A program made the position numbers and the translations under genes. A stretch of 64,000 nucleotides of DNA. Source: Lingula anatina (Eukaryota > Brachiopoda > Lingulata > Lingulida > Lingulidae). Shown here piece by piece: positions 1 to 45,251 of the stretch. Numbering within the stretch: the stretch's first letter is position 1; every line of letters starts with the position of its first letter. The stretch is taken from NCBI RefSeq assembly GCF_001039355.2, contig NW_019774748.1, positions 268,454 through 332,453 of the forward strand. Direction: 5' to 3'. The notes under the pieces are model-generated. The model was not told the origin of the DNA. It ran no database searches and worked only from the letters and a program-made list of their open reading frames with translations.

Positions 1-1538
1 TCCTGCCAAATTTGAACTATTATATGTACGTATTATAGTAACATTAAAGTATTATAGTATATTTATAGTAACTTAAAAGAGTCAAAATTCTGTCCGTAAT
101 GCAAAACGAATACGAATCAGTTAATTTATCAGTTAATTTATAGTAACTTTAAAAAGTCAAAATTCTGTCCGTAATGCAAAACGAATACCACGGAATATCC
201 TCCAAAAGGGTTGTTATTTTTAAAACTTCTTTTACCAAAATGGACTAAACTTTCGTTTCTTCGGACCCCGTACAAGCAAGGCATGGATTAATAAGAATCC
301 TTGATTTATCACATTCCGTCATCATGGATTAAGAAAAAGTAGAATTCGCGCCTATATCTTTAACTTCATTTTTATATATTTTTTGTTTTCTTCAAATGGA
401 CTTACATACTAAGAATGATTGATATATATCTAAATTTATCAATACGATACGTTTAAATACTTATAAATATACTGTAGCATTTTACATTTCTCTGCCCTTA
501 ACATAATTTTTTCTGTCCCTGTTGCATTTATGTAAATAAACTGATAGATTTTTGATCAAGTCATCATCTTGAAAAGATAAACATGTAGACAAAGATATAT
601 ATATAAAATAAATTTCTAGCATATGTTTGTTTTTAGCTCGTTATACCATTTACAACGTTCAAGTACAATATACTTGATTAATTGAAAAGATGAAAATGGC
701 TCTAAGGGGAAAGTAGCAAAAAACCGGAATATTTTGCACAAGAAACTCCGCACGCATTCTTTTAAAATAATAACAGATAACTCATTGCTATACTAGAAAA
801 GCTCTCAGAAAGCGCAAACCTCTGCCAACCCAGCTCAATTCGCATTACTATTGATTAACTGATATATCAACTAATTAATCAATAAATTAAACAACTACTT
901 AACTAAATAATTTATTTATTAATACCATCAAATTCTAACCTATCAAATACTGACTTATCTTGAAAATTTCCTCAAAATCTCTCAACATATTTTTGCATCA
1001 CTTTTCCTTTAGACTTTATCAGTTAATTTATTAATCAATTAATGGATCATCGCCAAAATCTAAGTGCTTGTTTCGTGGTCCCCAACAGCTTCCGACAAAA
1101 TTCCGAAAATTTTCAGCAAGGTCCGTTATAACATTTTTGCATAATTTTTGCGAACAGGCAGACATACATATTATTAACTAGCTATAAACCATTAATCACT
1201 CAAACATCACCAAAATCATATCTTTTCTTATTTGGTCCACATACAGACAGAATTTGAAAATCCAATATCCGTTCACAACTATTTCCGTTACGATATTAAC
1301 TGACAAACGGACAAACAGATAAACGTCGGTAAAAATTTCATTGCTCCACATTCTGATTCATTTACTCATTTAAAGCTATCAATTCAATCGCTTTTTTCAT
1401 CATTTCACATTTTTCTTGTATCAAAAGTAGAAATAAAGCCATGAATATGTTCAACTTTGCCTTCTTTCAAAGAGAACATGGCCTTTGCACAATGAATTTG
1501 CAGTTAGTTCGGTGTCTGTTACGAAATAAGTAACACAT
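1..1538. other. AT-rich noncoding flank
   Basis: No convincing coding sequence on either strand. The stretch is AT-rich with many TTAATTTATTAATC-like words. The only clear structure is a ~51-bp direct repeat near the left edge, listed separately. It lies beyond the 3' end of the damaged TRIM gene. Confidence 0.6.
62..188. repeat. Direct repeat, two ~51-bp copies
   Basis: Copy 1 (about 62-113) and copy 2 (about 138-188) share the block TAGTAACTT followed by AGTCAAAATTCTGTCCGTAA and ending at GCAAAACGAATAC. They differ by an indel in an A-run and are offset by about 76 bp. A short TCAGTTAATTTA word, itself doubled, separates them. This looks like a local duplication. Confidence 0.8.
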
Positions 1539-3170
1539 TTAATAATAAGAAACACATTGCATCAAAACGGGATAATTAACATTTGAAAACGCGTCCACCA
1601 AATTTTTGAAAAAAATGTCAAGGGCCTTTTCGTCAACGAAAGTCACGTTTTTGTCGCCTTGTTGTTTTCTTTCCACTAAAGGTCTGGCGCTTTCTAAAAC
1701 CATGCGGGTGGATCTGCAAATATCCTCATAAATCGGCCTGTACAGCAAAATGTTTATGGGTTCCGCTAATTCTAGAAAGTTTTTTGTACTTTTTACAGCT
1801 GCTTTATTTCCCCCCGCCAACCTACTTAACTCATTTATTTCAGACTGAATTGCTCTTTCTTGGTTGATATACTGCTCGAAGATATCTTCCGTTAGCTGTG
1901 CTTGTTTCTGAGCAAGGAGTTCTTACAATTCTGAAAATCGGGCATCAATTCTAATCTGTATTTTCGCCGTCTTTTCTCGGAGAGAAGCACTCTTGTTGCG
2001 GAGATCTGCTAGTTTTATTTCAATGTTTTGTAACAAGACACCGTATTCCTGAACGTCTTTTTTTCACTTTTGTGAGACGTTTATCAGTTTCACTAGAAAT
2101 GTCTACAATTTCAGCTTTGTGATCCCTGTGCTTAACTATTATGCAGTCTCTACATACCGGAATCTTGCACTTCGGGCAATACTTGTTACGTTTTCTGCCT
2201 GGATGACTGGAACAATTTGCTTGGTCAAATATGTGTCGTGGGTTATCTACAACTTCTTTTAGTGCCAACAGTTCATGAGGTATAAAACATTTTAAACTCT
2301 TGTGGTTGTCTGTGCACGTTTCACACAGGAAAGAATTGCAGAATTCACAATACATTTTGGCAACACCTCTGCTTGGACAACTTTGACAACGTATCAACGA
2401 AAACTGACCTTGTTTTAGAGCTTGTAACATTGACAATTTGTTACACAGTTCAGGGTCCGAATTAGAGTTGGGAAAACTTTGAGACAGTTGTACACCGAAG
2501 TCATCTTGTATCTCTCTCCGCGGAAGTCTGCCTTGAGGCCAAATCGGCAAAGAGAAGTTCGTTCCATCTACAGGTTTCATTAGACTTTGTATTCCCTCTG
2601 CTTGTCTCATGTTAGGGTGTTCTTGTGGCAGTGGATACTTTATGACCAAGTTGTCTGCGCCATCTGTCAAAATTGAACATTTCAGGGCAATATCTGAGAA
2701 GACATTTTGGATCGTTTGTGCTGCCATGATGGCAATGTCTACGAAAGGCCTCGTTTCGTGCAGTTGACTGGTCCAAATGGTCTTTCGTCGTATTGACTGC
2801 CAGTTATAAGAGCGACAACTTCTAAGGTTATCTAATGATGAAAAACGCAACGTGCTGATAACATAATTTATTTAATGCCACCGCGTTATCAATGCGACTA
2901 AAAATGTAAATTTTTGCGCCACATGAATACGATATGAATTAGACCAAGTAAGCAGTTTTTATTACTTAGTCATGCCTTTTACCCTTCTATGATTTTACCT
3001 ATTTTTATCATTTGCTACATGTATGAATTTGATTCATAAATAAATCATCAAAACTTTCCTCGTGGTCTTTTTAAGTTATTTCAGCTGTTAAAGGGTGCAG
3101 TTTAATTTCTTTAAAAAATTGAACAATGTGTTACTCTCTGACCAAGGGGTCACGACAAGTAGCTTACAAA

Positions 3171-3395
3171 ACTGCTGAAGGCTTTCGGAGAAGAATTTCA
3201 TCAGCTGTGTTATGTTATAAGGATGATGTGATTTTTCAGTCAACCGCTAATATTGAGATAAAACAATAGGTAGGGGGGGGGGCAAGTACATCTCACCTGG
3301 ATAGCCTCATTCCATGATGAAGATATCCTGATAGACAACGAAATATTGGAGGCAAAAACTATCTCAATATTAGCTGTTGACTGCTGAAGGCTTGT
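3171..3395. repeat. Fold-back element in the TRIM intron
   Basis: The 24-bp word at 3237-3260 (starting CAGTCAACCGCTAATATTG) recurs as a reverse complement at 3361-3384 with a single mismatch. A 14-15 bp word ACTGCTGAAGGCTT is directly repeated at about 3171 and 3381. The spacer holds a G11-type run near 3276. The arrangement resembles a short MITE or a local inverted duplication; no target-site duplication is evident. Confidence 0.55.
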
Positions 3396-3529
3396 TCTTC
3401 AATTTTGTAACAGGCTATAGTAAAGACCCCTGAGATATTAAAGGGTACCTATATAGGTCACTGTATAGGATTTATTGCCGCTGTGAAATGTTAAAATTGA
3501 GGCCCAGTACAAGAAAAGAAAAAATAACG

Positions 3530-3563
3530 CACTTGAAGTGTACAGGCACTTGAAGTGTACAGG
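3530..3563. repeat. Tandem duplication, 17 bp x 2
   Basis: CACTTGAAGTGTACAGG occurs twice with no spacer. It is followed over 3600-3760 by several GACTCCAA and GAGTCAA words on both strands, so the segment is repeat-rich and noncoding. Confidence 0.85.
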
Positions 3564-3846
3564 GACTGCGTCAAGCAAGATAACACTGAGAAGAAAATCT
3601 GAGTCCAAGCGACTCCAAACTTCAAGTGACTCCAAAGTGACTTTAAGTGACTCCAAACGTCCAGCAGTGGTGCCTAAAAAACTCCCAATTTGAGTCAAGT
3701 TGACTCCGATGGAGTAACGCTATCCCAGACCCCACAGGAGGGTCACAATTGACTCCATTCACTCATCCCTTCATCCCTTGATTTATCTCTACAGGTGAGT
3801 CACCATGACCCCATGTTAAGGAATTTTTGACTCCTTGGCACATTAT

Positions 3847-3998
3847 GAAAAAAAAAACAAAACAAAACAAAACAACGACAGTGCCAAGCGGGGAGACAGC
3901 AGGTACCATTTAAGAAAGACTGCTTTGTCCCCGGACGGGTTTGAATTCACGTCCTCCCATTCCGGAGCCGGACACTCTAACCACAAGGCCAGCCGGTC
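3847..3998 (-). mobile_element. tRNA-derived SINE
   Basis: Read on the minus strand from 3998, the element begins with a tRNA-like head. It has an A-box-like word (TGGCCTTGTGGTTAGAGTG), then a B-box-like word (GAATTCAAACCC) about 40 bp later. A tRNA-unrelated body follows, with ACCTGCTGTCTCC, and it ends in (TTTTG)n and a T-run. This is the classic SINE order. It sits in the TRIM intron in the same orientation as that gene. A clean target-site duplication is not visible. No second full copy was found in the window. Confidence 0.75.
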
Positions 3999-4062
3999 GC
4001 ATATTGATATTGTGTTGAAATAGCAATAACAAACAGTTTGTAAATCTGGTAATAAACAGCAT

Positions 4063-4065
<3 letters not shown>

Positions 4066-4116
<51 letters not shown>
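4066..4116. repeat. (TA)n microsatellite
   Basis: An uninterrupted run of about 25 AT/TA units. Apparent open frames of alternating Tyr-Ile through it are artefacts. Confidence 0.95.
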
Positions 4117-4118
<2 letters not shown>

Positions 4119-4133
4119 AATGAGTGAGCATAC

Positions 4134-4445
4134 CTCCCCAGTGACATGCATTGCAACCACGCGTACTTTGCACCGATTTTGGTTTGTGCAACATTCACAA
4201 TTTAAAACGTCTGAACGACGAAAATATTGCTGAATGGTGGCTAACGCATGCTCCAGATGAGCTAGGAAAAAGTTTCCAAATTGCAGGTTTCTATTCTCGG
4301 ATAAACATGAAGGACACAAAAAACGGTTGTCCGCAGAATGCTGAGGAACGCAGTCGTTGCAGAGTGCATAGCTGCAGGGCAGACGATGTGGGCATTGAAA
4401 GTATTTACTGCACTTGCAACATGTGACACGATGATTGAACGCCAT
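4134..4445 (-). CDS. RING-like exon of the TRIM gene (104 codons)
   Basis: The start ATG at 4445-4443 precedes a cysteine-rich finger with TRIM spacing and the LPC...CNDC core. The exon closes in phase 0 at donor GT 4133-4132. The seventh-type ligand pattern is intact except that tyrosine stands where C-x-H normally places histidine. Reading on past the donor leads straight into the (TA)n microsatellite, which supports the exon end. Confidence 0.6.
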
Positions 4446-5812
4446 GAACTTCAAATCGTTTTTTTTATTCCTTACGGTATAAAAAAATGACAAGACTTAT
4501 GAAATATTGAAATGCAAAGACATCACTTATTGAAACGTTGAAAATTCAGTTTCTAATAGAAATCGCACTTACTTACATTTATGTAGGTATGTTTTTCCCA
4601 CAACACTGTTCTGCGAGCACTGATTTGATGTATTATCCGATTTGAAGAGCTTGCCTCTCACGCTGCACTTACGCCCCCAGAGCAACTCTTGCAGCTTTAT
4701 GGGCGTACGTGCAATGCATCATGATGGTCTCCATATCTGTGCATGTGTCACCGATTTGTACATATGGACTTTGACAAAGTTTTATTGCATTTGATTAAAT
4801 TATGGTTGATGTTATCATGATGAGTTCAGAAATCATATAAGGTGAAATATTAACTAAGATATGCTTAGTTCTTTCTTGGCAAACTGTCAAACCGCCCCCT
4901 TTTATCGCAAAGGAAAGGACAAAGTGCGCATGCCATGTCTTACATTTTTAAAATAGGCCTATATAACATATGGTTTCTGTTGTGTTTTCATGAATTACAT
5001 ACATGACATCGTGTGATTGCCTTTATGACATTACAGACGCCCCTTTTCTAAATTGTAACTACATTAAATTTACGAAAAAACAATTTGGGGCACAAGTTTT
5101 GATAACTTCGATTTACGTGATTTCAAAATCCTATTTGGTGATTTCATAACATCAAAAGTAGTAAGGCGCGTCCTTAGTTACTGACCATCCCCATGTTGAC
5201 TTGCAAACAGCAAAATATTGTATGGCGCCACAACGATATTTTGCTCCGTTGAAAGCAAGGTATAATAACGATTTTCATGTAGTACAATTATAAAACAAAT
5301 ATTTACAAAGTTGACTTGATCTAAGGGCTGAATTTATGACAAAGTTATTGAAAAACGCCGATGCCTTTACGGGCGCAATATCAGTGCTTGGCATTGAAGC
5401 TATTTTTAGCAGATAAACCCATCCACATACTCATTTAAAACAATTCTTATTTTATTTGGCTATGTTTTTATTCCCTCTTCTGAGCGTGTTTTCGACCATT
5501 TTTCACTTTGTTTAATGGATCACTGTAGTTAGATCTTGAGTGTACAAAAATTATTTTCTGAAAGTTATGAACAAGGCACCTAAACGACAGAAGCATATTC
5601 TGATCAATGTCTGTCCGTGCCGAAGTCGATATTCAACCAATATCTGCCCAATCATATCGTAAATTTTCTAATTTAGTGAGCGGGTTTCTTTTGTAAAAGG
5701 GCAGGCTCCTTTCTTAAATTGGCACAATTATTAAATAATATTATTTTTTCGGAAGTATTGAATTTTTTTGGCATATATTTCGGGGCGATCAATTTACATT
5801 TCTAAAAATATC

Positions 5813-5842
5813 GTGTGTGTGCGCGCGCGCGCGCGCGCGTGT
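5813..5842. repeat. (GT)n(GC)n microsatellite
   Basis: Alternating purine-pyrimidine tract: GTGTGT, then about ten GC units, then GTGT. It is short and isolated in noncoding DNA. Confidence 0.9.
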
Positions 5843-6243
5843 TTTTGCATATGTATTGGCGACGTTTACCCCATAACTGCCAAACCTTTTTTCATTTAAT
5901 TTCAAATTTACTGAGTGGTTTTTAAAAAGGCAGATTCCTTTAAAGATATTGTTTCAGTGTCTTTCGGATTTTAAACCTGTAAAGTTTTGCTGTCTAGTTT
6001 CTGTTTTAAAAAAAGGCCCTTTGGACAGAGAAAGAATTATGTCCCAGCACACCTTCTTCCAAGAAAAATCTTATCATTGTTTACTTGAACGGATTCTATC
6101 AGTAGTAGGTTTATGACTCACATTTAATCACGCGGCTGCATGCGCTGAGATAACATACTAATACTATCAAATTTTCCCAAAGCTCTAGCTTTGATGGAGT
6201 AGGAAAAAGTTTGTTCTACAAGGACTTGATAATCGCAAGCACC

Positions 6244-6253
6244 CGCGCGCGCG

Positions 6254-6294
<41 letters not shown>
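6244..6294. repeat. (CG)n(CA)n compound microsatellite
   Basis: About nine CG units followed by about sixteen CA units, a strictly alternating purine-pyrimidine tract of the kind that can adopt Z-DNA. Open frames through it are artefacts. Confidence 0.92.
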
Positions 6295-6299
<5 letters not shown>

Positions 6300-6738
6300 C
6301 CAACACGCATGAAAATGTACAGAAGTAAAAAGCACAGCAACATATTAATATCATTATTCTATTGAACGTTTTAACGTTTAAAAAATCGCGGTCCTTAATT
6401 TATATATAAGATTTAAGTTTGATTGATTCGTCTACAGAAGATCATGAAAGCACCCAAGCAGACATAGGAGCCTACCTGTATATGAAATGAAGTTTTCTGA
6501 AACTCAGATTAGACAGCAGATTAGACGTCTTTATATATATTTACATTATTAGGGCATATAAGAATAACCCTGCTGTCATACAGTGATTATGATGATCTTC
6601 GGTTGATGCCATGCTACAAGCATTAGAGAGGCATGTTCCCGTGCCAAGGCCTAAGGCTTATACTGTGAGTGTTCAACTTGTCATTGCTGTAGATGAGAAC
6701 GCGTTTAATTTGGGTGCTTCTGGTACGTGTCATTCCAC

Positions 6739-6789
6739 AAATAAATAAATAAATAAATAAATAAATAAATAGGCCTAAATAAATAAATA
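6739..6789. repeat. (AAAT)n microsatellite
   Basis: AAAT units interrupted once by AGGCCTAAAT. Confidence 0.9.
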
Positions 6790-7210
6790 TAAAAACTGAA
6801 CATTCCAGTAACGTCAGTGAAGCATTACACAAAATCGACCGTTTTTTATTCAATTGCCAGGCGTGAAATTGACAGATAGCAGATATATAACGTTCAAACA
6901 CTTGGGCAGCATACGCTCTAGGCCAACCATTTTACATAGGCCTATATTCCATTGTTTGCTTGTATCATTTTTATCAACTAACCCATTATAAATATAGAGA
7001 TTTTTCACAACAAAGCAAGTTGCAAGTTCGCGGTACATTCCCTTCAAACTAAAAAAGTGTCATCTCTATCAGCTAGTATACATGTAACTGCTGTTAACAT
7101 TTTCGAGAAGTGTCGTTAATTATACCTTGTTTTAAGGAACACTATTTCTTGATAGTCCGTAAGTAGGCTCAAACCTGTGATAATACGTGCCGACTCCGTA
7201 ATAGGCCTAC

Positions 7211-7328
7211 CTTTGATTGTGTTGGGGTCGCACCTGTTGCAATCTCGTTCATTGCATACCAACTCACAGAGCACGCAGCCAATCATGTCCAAGATAATTC
7301 GTAAGCCCGTGTCGTAACGGCCGTCCAT
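7211..7328 (-). CDS. Possible small first coding exon, unrecognised
   Basis: On the minus strand, ATG at 7328 has a fair context (AAGATGG). It opens 39 codons with a cysteine cluster, C-x2-C-x3-C-x4-C-x2-C, and ends at a donor-like AAAG|GTAGGCC. No partner exon or family match was recognised, and the frame stays open past the donor. I regard it as a weak candidate only. Confidence 0.15.
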
Positions 7329-9222
7329 CTTAATTGATCGTTTCCAAAAACTTGTTTGAAAAGTACAGGTACAAACTAAGAATGGTTTGAAACATATGCG
7401 AGATGCCCAACATAGCGAGGGAAGAAACACACTGACAGGAAAATAAGATGCACGACTTGACTGTGTTGGCACTTTGAAAGGCGGACCAATATCGGTATGT
7501 GCTAGTATGCAAACTATGTCAACAACAAATAACTCAGTAATTTAGTAAATATTGTCAGCAACAACAGTGTAAAATGGATTCAGAACGTTGTTCAGTTCAT
7601 CTGTAGAGTTGCAGTGACTACACAACTTCACCAACAGTAAGCATGTCAGCTTTATATAAACAGAGCACCCATGACACTGAATTCACCGTTGCAGCTAGCA
7701 TGGTTAGCCATAACGAATAATAAAAATTGCAAAATTTGTGACGGGTTTGTTGAAAGTAATGATACACGTAAATAAACCGTTGGCACTCTCGACTGTGCAG
7801 GTCCCTTCAGCAGTTGATCTGACTTTGTGATGTGAGCAACTTAAATAACAAAAGAATACCTATAAAACGTCAGTGATTTGAATGAACGAGTGGAACTGTA
7901 CTGGATATTATTGGACAAGAATCAAAACAGCTATCAAAATCTATTACGTGTAGTGTGTCACAGCTGTGATGTACCTGCTAAAATTCACCTTTTTTCTTAG
8001 ATAATTGGTGAAAATTTAAACTTAAGAAATAAACTTTCATCTAAGCTATGGAATACTGAAACATGTTATTAGCTATTGTTAGTTTGTGTACAATTACTAG
8101 TATATACATGGGTGTTGTTTCTAAATTTGTTAAAGTCTCAGTCCACTGGGTGATAACAAACTGATATGCTTTTTATTTATAGTTGTAGAGATATTTCTTG
8201 CATATAATTATAATATTAGGTAATAGAAGGTAGGAAATAACGAAAGATATACCTTGGATTAATACACTAGAATATATAATTATAGTATTATTATTCAGCT
8301 AGATGTTAACTGATTAAAAGATTTCTGTAGTGTACTTGTTTCATCTTTCTGATGAATTGCCCTGTTTGAGTAACCTAAACAACAGCACTTATCACTTTTG
8401 TCCAAAGGTATGGTTTAATAGGTAGGCATCAAAAGATGGTTTGCTCACATAATTACAGTTATTTCTAATTCAGAACTCTAGTATTTTGTTTTGGTTATGT
8501 GTTATAATGACAGGGTATAGTTGCAGATGTAAGGCACTCGAACATATGAAGTTTTGACAGTTTTAAAATGTTACAACATCAGCAGGTGCCAAGAGCACAG
8601 GTGTTAAACCTCTGAGTATATGAGGGAGTGGTCATATTGGTTGAATGGAATAAAAGTAATCAAAAAATTAAAAAGCTAGAGGCTAATAGTGGTATACTAA
8701 AAATAATATTAATTGTAAATGATTTCTAGATGAATTTTTCTAGACAAGCAGTTTGGAGATGTGTGATGTTATTTTGTCCCACGCAGAAGAGACCCCAGCA
8801 CCATTTATTCATTTTAAATTTGAGATAGAGTTAAATGATCTCTTGTATGGCAAATCACTGATGTATAACTAAGGGATGGGTTATCTGCCGTTGTGTTTGA
8901 TGCTGCAGTAAAACATATTCTAAATAACGGTCACTATTCAAAATAAAGTGATGCTTTTCATACTTTTAAAGTGATAGAACTTTCTTATTAAGAAACAAAT
9001 GGTTGTTTTTCAAAGGATTTTCAAAAAGTTCAAGTGATTGTAGGTTGTACAAGCTGTGAATAAACGTATTTTCTTCAGATAACAATGATATCAGTTTAAA
9101 CTTGAGGACATTAAACAGTTTCAAACTGGTCTTTGAATTTAAATGAGCCATTTAACATTAGCATGATAATATGAAGCTAATACATTATCACCATTAATGT
9201 CAGTTTAATAATATTTCCTTTC

Positions 9223-9257
9223 AGTACTTCATTCAGTACGTCATTCAGTACTTCATT
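9223..9257. repeat. Short tandem repeat, ~14 bp x 3
   Basis: Three near-identical copies of CAGTACTTCATT, the middle one reading CAGTACGTCATT. Noncoding. Confidence 0.8.
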
Positions 9258-10700
9258 CCCTATAATACTTTAACTTTGAAAAAGCATATTGAATTTGTTA
9301 AAATGCTTGTGTTTTGAAAAAAAAATTTTTCCTGACAAACAATTATATAAAAGGAACTTACTTTTTGTACTCTAGAGAATGTCTTAAGGTTTAATTCTAA
9401 TCTCCAGTATTTCAGAAATAGAGCAAAAATGATAGAACAATAAATGAATTTATAAGTAAAAAAATATATTTTCTTCATGTTGATCTATATATTAAATAAA
9501 AGTAAGCAGACTTTTTTGTTTCACAGTCATTCTAACACCTCGTGTCAGCTGGCAATTTATCATGCTGTTTTCTGCACTGAACAGATGACTGGTGTCTGGT
9601 CTGATATATATATATATATAGCTAACATTGCATGTGGCTTTGGTATCATGGTGTCCCTTACCAGTACATGTCTTTGGGGGATGAGACATGTATTATATGT
9701 GTGGAATTTTGAGTTCAGGTGTTACTTTGATCAATGTTAAACACTTAACAGGGTCTGATACTAAAAGCAATACTGCAAACAATGTGTCTAAAAATTAATT
9801 TAAGTTTTTATTTCCTTTTGTGTTATATTATGAATACCAATTTACAAGTACTAGTACTTATGTATGAGAATGATTAGGTATAAACATAAAAAATGCTTCT
9901 TTAACCCATTTAGGTTAATTATTACAGTTTACTTTTTTTATCATACAAATAACTTATTATTAGAATAGGTATATAAATAAACAAAAGTAATGCATTCATA
10001 CACTCTTGCAAATGATCATTGTCGATCAGTTAAACATTATAGAATATCCAAAAGCAGATAAACTTGTAGGTTTGCTTAGTGTAATTTGTATGCAGGACTT
10101 CGAAGTAGAGGAAGACCTAACCCTACGCATGACCACAATACTTGATGTTATTAGCAATGATGCCATGTAGATCAATAAACGAGGTTGTGCAATGGTTATT
10201 TATACTTTTCCTTTCATTTTTGATGTGTATTTTATCATATCACAGTATAATCTGGAAAGTTTTTAACTTGTTGCTCATATCATATCAGTTTGATTCTGAA
10301 TTGATTTGTGCCAGTGCCTTACAGTGCTGGTTCTAAGGTCCTAAGCTTTTTATGTAGGTGTTGGCAGGGATTTGTAGAACATGAAAAATTCCAACTGAGG
10401 ACAAGAACCATGCTCAATCAATTACAGGAGCATGGCTGGGTTTACAAATCGCTCTCTTCCTTGCAAACATGTATGACATGCTTACTGATTTTTAAGAGTG
10501 AGAGAGAGATACTGAGGAAGGTGACACAATATAATGTAACAGGCAATAGTTGTGTTATCAGTGTGTGACAAAGACATATTGTAGCCAGTGTACTGAGGTG
10601 TGCATGCATTATACCATCCCTCTCAGGGTGGCAGATGGAATAATGGATGCCCACACAAAGAAATTGTTAGGAAATATGATCAATGAAAATTCTTCTCTTT

Positions 10701-10713
10701 CTTTCCAGCCACC

Positions 10714-10718
<5 letters not shown>
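10701..10718 (+). promoter_or_regulatory. RGS12: Splice acceptor and Kozak context fixing the RGS12 start
   Basis: A pyrimidine tract ending TTTCCAG at 10708 is followed five bases later by the start codon in a near-ideal context (CCACCATGC). The first coding exon is therefore preceded by at least one noncoding 5' exon, and 10714 is the natural start. Confidence 0.8.
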
Positions 10719-45004
<34,286 letters not shown>

Positions 45005-45245
45005 TTTGGAGAAAATTTATATATGGTGGACTCTGCATAACTTGTCACCTTAACTCAGATTATTGTTTTGTCTTGAAAAGATTTTGTGTAATGAAATAAT
45101 TTTTGAAATTCATTTTTATTTTCGTATTAGCTGAAGTGTCATGTAACTTGAACAAACTTTTTTCTCTCAGAACATATCAGAGTTATGCAGAGGCTACAAA
45201 ATTTATCCTGCTACTGTCTTTCTAGCTGTAGATGCTGTGTACTGG

Positions 45246-45251
45246 AATAAA
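45246..45251 (+). terminator. RGS12: Candidate RGS12 poly(A) signal, proximal
   Basis: AATAAA about 240 nt after the stop codon. Confidence 0.5.

Larger units (their letters stand above)
1539..4445 (-). pseudogene. TRIM-family RING/B-box/coiled-coil gene, disrupted
   Basis: The gene reads right to left. Exon 1 (4134-4445) starts at ATG 4445 and encodes a RING-like finger: C9-x2-C12-x11-C24-x-Y26-x2-C29-x2-C32-x11-C44-x2-C47. It ends at a good donor (GAG|GTATGC). The second exon begins near 2800; a phase-0 acceptor after CTGGCAG is possible but weak. It holds a B-box 1-like zinc motif (about 2287-2397), a B-box 2 of form C-x2-H...C-x2-C...C-x2-C...H-x2-H (about 2106-2222), then a coiled coil. 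The coiled coil is broken: the frame shifts in a seven-A run (T-run 2058-2064 on plus), and the new frame meets TAA at 1925-1923 before running on to TAA at 1541-1539. TRIM proteins are usually ubiquitin ligases. Two coding lesions plus the missing RING histidine argue for a recent pseudogene. A sequencing error could explain the homopolymer shift but not both lesions. Confidence 0.7.
4446..10707. other. Noncoding region between TRIM and RGS12
   Basis: AT-rich DNA with several TAGGCCTA-type palindromes (about 4956, 6770, 6940, 7203) and microsatellites, and no credible conserved coding exon. It should hold the RGS12 promoter and noncoding first exon or exons, because the first coding exon of RGS12 is preceded by a splice acceptor. 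I could not place the transcription start. A weak minus-strand exon candidate at 7211-7328 is listed separately. Confidence 0.55.
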
